A stretch of DNA of 11,952 nucleotides, taken from contig JAUVLX010000077.1 of assembly GCA_030600525.1 (NCBI GenBank), forward strand, positions 1-11,952. Reading direction: 5' to 3'. Shown piece after piece: positions 6,172 to 11,952 of this stretch (position 1 is the stretch's first letter; the number at the start of each line of letters is the position of its first letter). This DNA is from Desulfobulbus sp. (GTDB lineage: Bacteria; Desulfobacterota; Desulfobulbia; Desulfobulbales; Desulfobulbaceae). A model generated the notes under the pieces. That model had not been told where the DNA came from and made no database searches. It saw only the letters and a list, made by a program, of their open reading frames with translations. Made by a program: the position numbers and the translations under genes.

Positions 6172-7449
6172 TTAAAGGGTTCCGTCCACCACTTCCTGGG
6201 GAAGGGCATGTTTGACGTCATAGATGACGCATTGCTCGCGGCAGAAACCTTTTAGATTTGTTGCAGAAAACTCAGTGAACTCCTGATGGGCAACTGCCAG
6301 GACAATCCCATCATAGTGGGCTTCCGGCAATTGATCGAGCATGGAGACGTTATACCGGTCTCGTGCCTCCTGATTATCAGCCCATGGATCGTAGACATCC
6401 ACATGAGCACCGTAATTTTCCAGTTCTTCTATAATATCAATCACCCTGGTGTTGCGCAGATCAGGGCAATTTTCTTTAAAGGTAAGTCCCAGTATTAATA
6501 TCTTGGAATTAGCTACGTGGATTCGCTTCTTTAGCATCAGCTTAATGACTTCCGATGCTATGTACCTGCCCATATCATCATTAAGGCGGCGACCAGCCAG
6601 GATCATTTCCGGATGATATCCAACCTCCTGGGCTTTGTGGGTGAGATAGTAAGGGTCAACCCCAATGCAGTGTCCACCAACAAGGCCGGGGCGAAAGGGG
6701 AGGAAATTCCACTTGGTGCCCGCAGCCTTTAGTACTTCAAGGGTATCGATTTCCAGTTTGTTGAAGATGAGGGCCAGTTCGTTGATCAGAGCAATGTTGA
6801 CGTCCCGTTGGGTATTTTCGATAACCTTTGCCGCTTCCGCAACCCTTATGGAGCTTGCTTTAAAAGTGCCGGCAGTAATGATGGCACCGTAAAGGTCGTC
6901 CACAAACGTTGCAATTTCCGGGGTAGATCCAGAGGTGACCTTCATGATAGTCGGCAACCGGTGATCATGGTCGCCAGGATTAATACGTTCCGGGCTGTAG
7001 CCTGCAAAAAAGTCTTTGTTATACGTTAACTTTGCCTGCTGCTCGAGGATCGGGATGCAGACTTCTTCTGTTGCGCCCGGAAAAACTGTTGATTCGTAGA
7101 TAACCACATCGCCTTTTTTTAATACTTGAGCCACAGTGCGTGATGCACCCTCTAACGGGGAAAGGTCTGGCCGCTTGTTGCTGTCGATGGGGGTCGGCAC
7201 CGCAATGATAAACACATTGCAGTTCTGGAGGTCGTCAACTGAAGAGGTAAACCGGAGATTTGCTGCCTGTTTGAGCTCTGTAGAGCTTACCTCCCTGGTG
7301 GAGTCGCTCCCATTGCTGAGTTCTGCTATGCGTTCCTGTTTCAGGTCAAAGCCGATAGTTGGCACCTTTTTACTGAATTCAACCGCCAGCGGCAGGCCAA
7401 CATAACCAAGACCGATAACAGCTATTCGTGAGGATTGTATTTCAGGCAT
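6172..7449 (-). CDS. tviB: UDP-N-acetyl-hexosamine dehydrogenase, TviB/WbpO type
   Basis: A 425-residue cytoplasmic NAD-dependent four-electron dehydrogenase of the UDP-glucose/UDP-ManNAc dehydrogenase family. Members of this branch oxidise C6 of UDP-GlcNAc or UDP-GalNAc to the uronic acid, a precursor of surface polysaccharide or O-antigen. The Rossmann motif IAVIGLGYVGLPLAVEF spans residues 9-25 and the conserved VPTPID 84-89. YESTVFPGATEE (118-129) and GYSPERINPGD (150-160) follow. The active-site block GLVGGHCIGVDPYY (255-268) carries the catalytic Cys261, and the C-terminal UDP-binding domain includes LTFKENCPDLRNTR. The sequence is close to TviB throughout, notably AAKVIENTQRDVNIALINEL and KWNFLPFRPGL. 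AGGAAG 5 bases before the ATG supports the start. It lies 97 bases after queD on the same strand, with no glycosyltransferase neighbour here. Exact epimer preference (GlcNAc or GalNAc) cannot be read from sequence. Confidence 0.92.
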   Translation of the reverse strand: MPEIQSSRIAVIGLGYVGLPLAVEFSKKVPTIGFDLKQERIAELSNGSDSTREVSSTELKQAANLRFTSSVDDLQNCNVFIIAVPTPIDSNKRPDLSPLEGASRTVAQVLKKGDVVIYESTVFPGATEEVCIPILEQQAKLTYNKDFFAGYSPERINPGDHDHRLPTIMKVTSGSTPEIATFVDDLYGAIITAGTFKASSIRVAEAAKVIENTQRDVNIALINELALIFNKLEIDTLEVLKAAGTKWNFLPFRPGLVGGHCIGVDPYYLTHKAQEVGYHPEMILAGRRLNDDMGRYIASEVIKLMLKKRIHVANSKILILGLTFKENCPDLRNTRVIDIIEELENYGAHVDVYDPWADNQEARDRYNVSMLDQLPEAHYDGIVLAVAHQEFTEFSATNLKGFCREQCVIYDVKHALPQEVVDGTL

Positions 7450-7482
7450 CGGGGCTTCCTGGTAGAATTTGAAATGTTAAGG

Positions 7483-7499
7483 GTATTTTAGGAAAATAC
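7483..7499. repeat. AT-rich 7-bp inverted repeat upstream of the dehydrogenase gene
   Basis: GTATTTT (7483-7489) and AAAATAC (7493-7499) are exact inverted copies around AGG. They lie in the 97-base gap between the end of queD and the start of the dehydrogenase gene, both on the - strand. It could be a small operator or RNA hairpin; there is no U-tract to call it a terminator. Confidence 0.35.
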
Positions 7500-7546
7500 T
7501 ATGACATTAATATATTATTATTGAGGTGAAAGGCGTTGCGAATAGA

Positions 7547-7915
7547 TTAGTCTCCATAGTAAATAACACCGCTGGAGTCAGTTTCACTGACCTCAACGGC
7601 ATAAAGACCATATCGTTCTGTGCGCAAGATTTCCTTGAGTTGGTCGAAAATATAGGTGGCAATGTGTTCTGAGGAAGGGTTGTTGATCACAAAAGCCGGG
7701 TGCTCGTTAAGATCGCAGTGGTCCAGAGTGTCTATGACTTCATTGACATGGAGCTTAAGTGTCTTGAAATCAATGCCCATGCCAAGGTGGTCCAGTTTTG
7801 CAGCACGTACGGTAATTTTGACTTTCCAGTTATGGCCGTGCGGTTTCTCACAGGTGCCAGGGTAGTCACGCAGATGGTGTCCTCCGGAAAAATGGGTTTT
7901 AATAAAAATATCCAT
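7547..7915 (-). CDS. queD: 6-carboxy-5,6,7,8-tetrahydropterin synthase (QueD)
   Basis: A 122-residue cytoplasmic enzyme that converts 7,8-dihydroneopterin triphosphate to 6-carboxytetrahydropterin, the second step of queuosine/7-deazaguanine synthesis. It has the PTPS/QueD fold features: FSGGHHLRDYPG (9-20), catalytic Cys22 in TCEKPHGHNW (21-30), and zinc ligands His26 and His28 with one of His13/His14. The LDHCDLNE block (64-71) supplies the active-site Asp-His pair, and VSETDSSGVIY supplies the conserved Glu near the C-terminus. Cys-x3-His-x-His spacing matches E. coli QueD, but the loop from the first His to Cys is shorter. Length is normal for the short bacterial form. The ATG at 7915 fits the family N-terminus, although the nearest AAGGAA is about 12 bases upstream, a longer spacing than usual. 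QueC, QueE and QueF are not in this window. No preQ1 riboswitch is visible in the short leader. Confidence 0.93.
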   Translation of the reverse strand: MDIFIKTHFSGGHHLRDYPGTCEKPHGHNWKVKITVRAAKLDHLGMGIDFKTLKLHVNEVIDTLDHCDLNEHPAFVINNPSSEHIATYIFDQLKEILRTERYGLYAVEVSETDSSGVIYYGD

Positions 7916-7950
7916 TTGGTGATATGATTCCTTGTAAGATAAATAAAATC

Positions 7951-7973
7951 CTGGATTAGTGATGGCAATCCAG
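7951..7973. promoter_or_regulatory. Perfect 7-bp inverted repeat in the queD / methylase divergent spacer
   Basis: CTGGATT (7951-7957) and AATCCAG (7967-7973) are exact inverted copies separated by 9 bases, in the 81 bases between the divergent queD and methylase starts. Position and symmetry suit a repressor operator shared by both genes, or a leader hairpin for the methylase mRNA. The neighbouring TAAATAAAAT stretch could hold -10 elements. No known regulator box is recognised. Confidence 0.4.
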
Positions 7974-7996
7974 TGCTTAATGCTAATAGCGAGTAT

Positions 7997-8725
7997 ATGA
8001 AAAAAACATGCGATACTTTATTTCAAGGGCAGTTACATTGCAACCAGTATGAGCAGGGGTATCGTTTTTCCGTGGATGCAGTGTTGCTTGCCCATTTTTG
8101 CCAGTTGCAAAAGAGTGATACTCGTGTGCTGGATCTTTGTTGCGGCTGTGGTGTGGTCGGATTGATTCTAGCTTATAGGTATCCAGTTATACATGTGTGC
8201 GGGCTCGACCTGCAGCCATCCATGATTGAACTAGTGGTTGAAAACGTTCGGTGCAACGGGTATACCGAGCGGTTCACTGCGATCAATGGTAATGCCGGGC
8301 ACATAGAGCAGTATAGCCAGCCAGAGTCGTTTGACCTGGTCGTGTGCAATCCGCCATACGGAAAGATCGACAGCGGGCGGTATAACCTGGTTGAGGAGGT
8401 CGCCATTGCCCGTCATGAAATCATCGGTGATTTACAGAGTTTTGTTCGAGGAGCAGCCTTTGCCATAAAAAACCGAAAAAAAGTTATTTTTGTTTACCCC
8501 GCAGCACACACAGGAATGCTTATCTCTGCAATGTATACTAAACGTCTTACCGTGAAGAGAATACAGCCTGTATACTCCTATCCCGGTCTGCAGAATGCGC
8601 GACTGGTATTGGTGGAAGCTGTCAAAAATGGCGGTGAACAATGCGAAATACTTCCGCCTTTTTACATCTATACCCAAAAAAATGGGGGGTATTCATCGGC
8701 AATGGAGGCCATGTACAGGGAGTGA
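7997..8725 (+). CDS. TrmN6/YfiC-like tRNA1(Val) A37 N6-methyltransferase
   Basis: A 242-residue class I SAM-dependent methyltransferase. It shows motif I VLDLCCGCGVVGL (44-56), the acidic motif II end GLDLQP (69-74), and the N6-adenine motif VVCNPPYGK (115-123). The N-terminal 'GYRFSVDAVLLAHF' (21-34) is typical of TrmN6/YfiC relatives, which methylate N6 of adenine 37 in tRNA1(Val) using SAM. I chose the ATG at 7997 because MKKTCDTLFQGQL fits family N-termini. A GTG at 7973 in the same frame would add eight residues but overlaps the inverted repeat and lacks a Shine-Dalgarno; neither start has a strong one. The stop is one base before comM, so the two are probably one operon. A related role on another RNA or protein substrate cannot be excluded, since the NPPY fold is shared. 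Confidence 0.85.
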   Translation: MKKTCDTLFQGQLHCNQYEQGYRFSVDAVLLAHFCQLQKSDTRVLDLCCGCGVVGLILAYRYPVIHVCGLDLQPSMIELVVENVRCNGYTERFTAINGNAGHIEQYSQPESFDLVVCNPPYGKIDSGRYNLVEEVAIARHEIIGDLQSFVRGAAFAIKNRKKVIFVYPAAHTGMLISAMYTKRLTVKRIQPVYSYPGLQNARLVLVEAVKNGGEQCEILPPFYIYTQKNGGYSSAMEAMYRE

Positions 8726-8726
8726 T

Positions 8727-10256
8727 ATGCTAGCCAAGGTAAAAAGTGGTGCTGTTGCCGGTGTCAACGGATTGATGGTGGAAGTGGAGGTCGACCTGGC
8801 TCAAGGGTTGCCTACCTTTTCTACAGTCGGTCTTGCGGAGGGCGCTGTGCGGGAGGCAAAAGATAGAGTAAAGGCGGCCATCAAAAATGGTGGTTATGAC
8901 TTTCCGCAGCGGAAAATCACCGTCAATTTAGCACCTGCATCAATCAAAAAAGAAGGGGCCGGGTATGATCTCCCCATTGCCCTGGGCATTCTTGCTTCCT
9001 CTGGAGTTATCCAGTCTGATACCCTTGTTGATACTGCAGTTGTTGGAGAACTCTCTCTAGATGGTTCGGTAAAGGGAATTCGCGGGGTACTGTCCATGGT
9101 ACTTGCAGCCAGGGATAATGGGGTGAAACGTTTTTTAGTGCCTGCAGCAAATGCCTCCGAAGCTGCGGTTGTACAAGATATCGATATTATTGGCATTGAG
9201 CGAATTGACCAAGCCGTAGAGTATTTAGCTGGAGTGTTGGATATCGAATCGGTGGTAGTTGATCTGGATGTTTTCTTTGGCGCGACCAACCTCTATCAGG
9301 ACGATTTTAGCGAAGTCAAAGGCCAGGAGCATGTAAAACGAGCATTGGAAGTTGCCGCTGCTGGCGGCCATAATATTTTGCTCAGTGGCGTTCCTGGAAC
9401 AGGTAAGACTATGATGGCAAGGCGATTACCTGCTATTTTACCTGACCTGGCGTTGGAAGAAGCCTTGGAAACAACAAAGATCTATTCCGCAACCGGAGCC
9501 TTACCTCCTGAAACACCACTCATAGTTACCCGCCCATTCCGCGCACCCCACCATACTGTTTCTGATGCCGGTCTTATCGGCGGTGGCCATATTCCGCGGC
9601 CGGGAGAGGTATCGCTTGCCCATAATGGAGTTCTTTTTTTGGACGAACTTCCTGAATTTAAGAAAAATGTGCTTGAAGTGTTGCGCCAGCCAATGGAAGA
9701 CGGCCATGTCACCATTTCGCGGGCAGCCATGAGTCTCTTTTTTCCTGCGCAATTTATGTTGGTTGCAGCCATGAACCCTTGTCCATGTGGGCACCTTGGA
9801 GATCCGTACCATGAGTGTACCTGCAGCCCTGTCCAGATACAGCGATACCGGAGCCGGTTGTCTGGTCCTTTGTTGGACCGGATAGACATGCATGTTGAAG
9901 TGCCTGCCGTTAAGGTGGAACAGCTTACGCAGGCTGCACCTGGTGAATCTTCTGCTGAGATAAGGCAACGGGTAAACAAAGCAAGAGCTGTCCAGTCGGA
10001 GCGGCTTCGGGCTGACAAACATGTGTACTGCAATGCGCAGATGTCGTCTCGCAATATTAAAAAATATTGTCAGGTTGATGAGCCGTCCCGTAAGCTGTTA
10101 GAAAATGCCATTACCCGGCTTGGCCTGTCTGCAAGGGCGTATTACCGGATTTTGAAGATTGCCAGAACCATTGCCGATCTTGAAGGTGTTAAGGATCTCC
10201 AAGTCTCCCATATTGCTGAGGCTGTACAGTATCGCCGGGTCCAGTATGAAAAATAA
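8727..10256 (+). CDS. comM: ComM / YifB-family AAA+ Mg-chelatase-like helicase
   Basis: A 509-residue cytoplasmic AAA+ protein of normal ComM length. ComM is a hexameric helicase that drives branch migration when incoming DNA is integrated during natural transformation; it is also found in bacteria not known to be competent. Residues 1-165 are the Lon/ChlI-like N-terminal domain (GLPTFSTVGLAEGAVREAKD, 27-46; GYDLPIALGILASSG, 79-93). The AAA+ core has Walker A GVPGTGKT (221-228), Walker B VLFLDE (302-307), FRAPHHTVSDAGLIGGG (271-287) and DRIDMHVEVP. A probable zinc-binding CPCG...CTC set lies at Cys352, 354, 364 and 366. The C-terminal Mg_chelatase_C helices include LSARAYYRILKIARTIADL. The start is the ATG at 8727, with GGGAG four bases before it; a longer in-frame extension to 8595 overlaps the methylase gene and lacks homology. 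It is probably co-transcribed with the methylase. Confidence 0.95.
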   Translation: MLAKVKSGAVAGVNGLMVEVEVDLAQGLPTFSTVGLAEGAVREAKDRVKAAIKNGGYDFPQRKITVNLAPASIKKEGAGYDLPIALGILASSGVIQSDTLVDTAVVGELSLDGSVKGIRGVLSMVLAARDNGVKRFLVPAANASEAAVVQDIDIIGIERIDQAVEYLAGVLDIESVVVDLDVFFGATNLYQDDFSEVKGQEHVKRALEVAAAGGHNILLSGVPGTGKTMMARRLPAILPDLALEEALETTKIYSATGALPPETPLIVTRPFRAPHHTVSDAGLIGGGHIPRPGEVSLAHNGVLFLDELPEFKKNVLEVLRQPMEDGHVTISRAAMSLFFPAQFMLVAAMNPCPCGHLGDPYHECTCSPVQIQRYRSRLSGPLLDRIDMHVEVPAVKVEQLTQAAPGESSAEIRQRVNKARAVQSERLRADKHVYCNAQMSSRNIKKYCQVDEPSRKLLENAITRLGLSARAYYRILKIARTIADLEGVKDLQVSHIAEAVQYRRVQYEK

Positions 10257-10382
10257 GGTGCCCTTTGCAAAAGGAAGGGGCGTTAGGTAGTTATGTCACT
10301 TTGTTTGATCTACAGGCAAAATTTTTTGTGCTGTGGATCATATATCCATACCCGCACCACATGTTAATAATGCACTGAAACC

Positions 10383-11952
10383 ATGCTGCTGAAATATACT
10401 GCAATTCATAAAAATATAATAAGCGCTTTGGTGTTGCTCATCGTGCTAGCGGTAGCGTGCTATGTTTTAACCGTTAACCTGCGGCCTGTGCCTGATCCGG
10501 CAGACCTGGTACCTGTCAATACTGTTGCATTCGTCAAGGTGAATGACCTGGCAGAGATGTCGCTTGTTCTTAAAGACTCTCCTGTGGGTAAACAGTTGAT
10601 GGCTCCTGAACTCGGTTCTGTCCTTGACCAGCTCGGAACAGAGCAGCGTTTGCAAGAGAAAATTTTAAAGACTGCTCAAGTTTTTAAAGAGCTGGTTGAA
10701 CACCCTTTGCTGCACGTCATCTTTAGCAGGCAGGCTGCTTTGGCCTTTTTGCCGTCAGAAATTCAAGCCGATACTTCTGCTAACCATTTTGCTCAAAATC
10801 TGGTTTTTGTTGCCCAAGCAAAAGTGCCCATTGCGCCTGGTTTACTTTTTTCCAGGTTTGTGCCGGGAATTGTTGCCACCGGCAGTACCCATTACCACGG
10901 GACCACGATAACATCGGTGGCATTGGAAAACGGGATCACCCTTTATTATGCATTCCTTGAGCAAAGCCTTATTATGGGCCTTGATCCCCGTCCGGTACAG
11001 CGATGTATTAGCCTTGCTAAAGACCGTTTGCTGCGGTCAGGATTGACACTCTACCAAGATAAGGCATATCAGCAGGTTGTGGGGAAAACGCAGCATAAAG
11101 AGGGTTCGCTTTTGTATGTTAACCTGACCAGCGGTGCCGTGGAGTGGGCCAAACTTGACGAAAAGAGTGACAGCAGGATATGGGTTGGTGAAGAAGAACG
11201 GCTTTTTTTGTTACAGCGTTCAGAGAACAATAAAAATAGCATTCGGATGGTTCTCAAAGGATACGGACAACGGCCAACAGGTATTGTCCAGCATTATCAA
11301 CTGGCATCTCCTGTCATAAATTCCCACTTGCAGCAAATTTCTTCAGGTACTGCTGTTTATTTTTGGAGCAACTGGCTGGATTTTTCCAAGTATTGGCTAA
11401 TTGCATCCCAGGCACCCACCTTGAAGACTGCAACCGTGATGTTTTATATCGCCCAACAGTTCTATGAACATACAGGGATCGACATTTCGACCTTTTCCTC
11501 TCAGTTGGGGGAACAGTTTGGTCTTTTTATCAAAGAGGTGCCATCTACAACGTTTGCAACTGTACCCATGGTCTGCCTTCAGTTTCAGGTAAGGGATCCT
11601 GCTGCGCTTAAGAAATTGTTTGAAAAGCAGTTGAGGGGCGTCAAAACCCATATCACTCGATTAGGTGATATTGAGGCGGTTTCTGTGGTTATGGCGGGGG
11701 GGCTGATTCAACCAACTTATATTATTACGGATGAGTGGCTTATTATTGCTGATCACGTCAATCAAATTAAAGAGTTTCTGGATAGCAGCAAAAAAACGCT
11801 TCTTGCAGATGAGGCTTTTATTCAGGTTGACAATGGCTTTACCCGGAAAAGCAATGTACTCCTCTACGCAAGGATTGATAAAGTGAACCAGGGGCTGCTT
11901 CATTTGTTTTTCTGGGGTATAAATGCCATGGAGGGAACTCATGGGTTAACCC
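10383..11952 (+). CDS. Membrane-anchored protein of unknown function, 3' end outside window
   Basis: An open frame of 523 codons without a stop, running off the right edge. Residues 12-32 form one hydrophobic helix after a basic N-terminus (Lys4, Lys10), so the protein is probably anchored in the inner membrane with its bulk in the periplasm; a signal peptide is possible. After a Pro-rich linker it begins VPVNTVAFVKVNDLAEMS and continues DSPVGKQLMAPEL. The pattern 'P..T.AFV.VND......SP.G.' resembles DUF3352-like proteins, and related strand-plus-helix units seem to recur (around TVPMVCLQFQVRDPAALKKL and NVLLYARIDKVNQ), but I do not claim membership. No catalytic motif is seen. The ATG at 10383 has no clear Shine-Dalgarno; ATGs just upstream run into TGA at 10377, so the start is this one or a later one. 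A 126-base gap separates it from comM. Confidence 0.75.
   Translation, partial: MLLKYTAIHKNIISALVLLIVLAVACYVLTVNLRPVPDPADLVPVNTVAFVKVNDLAEMSLVLKDSPVGKQLMAPELGSVLDQLGTEQRLQEKILKTAQVFKELVEHPLLHVIFSRQAALAFLPSEIQADTSANHFAQNLVFVAQAKVPIAPGLLFSRFVPGIVATGSTHYHGTTITSVALENGITLYYAFLEQSLIMGLDPRPVQRCISLAKDRLLRSGLTLYQDKAYQQVVGKTQHKEGSLLYVNLTSGAVEWAKLDEKSDSRIWVGEEERLFLLQRSENNKNSIRMVLKGYGQRPTGIVQHYQLASPVINSHLQQISSGTAVYFWSNWLDFSKYWLIASQAPTLKTATVMFYIAQQFYEHTGIDISTFSSQLGEQFGLFIKEVPSTTFATVPMVCLQFQVRDPAALKKLFEKQLRGVKTHITRLGDIEAVSVVMAGGLIQPTYIITDEWLIIADHVNQIKEFLDSSKKTLLADEAFIQVDNGFTRKSNVLLYARIDKVNQGLLHLFFWGINAMEGTHGLT

Noticed and set aside
7916..7970. preQ1 riboswitch in the queD leader
   Set aside because: No H-type pseudoknot pattern or conserved preQ1 aptamer sequence is visible in the 81-base spacer.
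8595..8726. A 44-codon N-terminal extension of ComM
   Set aside because: It overlaps the methylase gene in another frame, and ComM homology begins at MLAKVKSG after a good GGGAG site, so the start at 8727 is better.
9482..10054. Long antisense ORFs opposite comM
   Set aside because: They show no recognisable domain and no ribosome site; they mirror the codon use of comM.
10260..10281. Hairpin GCCCTTT / AAGGGGC just after comM
   Set aside because: Seven pairs including a wobble and no T-run after it, so not called a terminator.
10334..10348. TGGAT-CATAT-ATCCA palindrome before the last gene
   Set aside because: Five-base arms are too short to support an operator call without relatives to compare.

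Overview
The window carries nine protein-coding loci plus one gene cut by the right edge. It looks like a Gram-negative bacterial chromosome of moderate GC. The mix of a TviB/WbpO-type nucleotide-sugar dehydrogenase, QueD, a TrmN6-like methylase, ComM, a SPATA20/YyaL-type protein and a voltage-gated channel with a C-terminal zinc ribbon would suit a sulfate-reducer relative (Desulfobacterota, Desulfobulbales-like). That placement is inferred from gene content only; no marker gene or RNA gene is present to fix it.

Left block, 1-2832 (+), the accessory part. A small winged-helix protein overlaps by 8 bases a short MscS-type membrane channel. After 158 bases comes a gene whose N-terminus is a nucleoside-deoxyribosyltransferase-like (DRHyd/TIR-like) domain and whose C-terminus is the TPR-S/'MAP3K TRAFs-binding' (DUF4071) module known from eukaryotic ASK kinases and bacterial conflict systems. 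This regulator + channel + nucleotide-directed effector/sensor set is the best candidate here for an undescribed defence or stress-signalling system.

Middle block, 2980-5973 (+): two recognisable but interrupted genes. A full-length SPATA20/YyaL-like (DUF255) gene has two in-frame TAG codons 24 bases apart. A six-helix voltage-gated potassium channel gene has an in-frame TAG where Leu is expected, and a -1 frame change exactly at a seven-A run. All three internal nonsense codons are TAG, whereas the intact genes all end in TAA or TGA. Decay, assembly error and UAG recoding are the competing explanations.

Right block, 6172-11952: ordinary-looking chromosome. A TviB/WbpO-type dehydrogenase and QueD (both -) face a + strand pair, a TrmN6-like methylase and ComM, separated by one base and so probably one operon. 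A long membrane-anchored protein of unknown function runs off the right edge. A strong hairpin lies between the converging channel and dehydrogenase genes, and a perfect 7-bp inverted repeat lies in the divergent queD/methylase spacer. No tRNA, rRNA, CRISPR array, IS element or att site was seen. No gene-free stretch exceeds about 200 bases.
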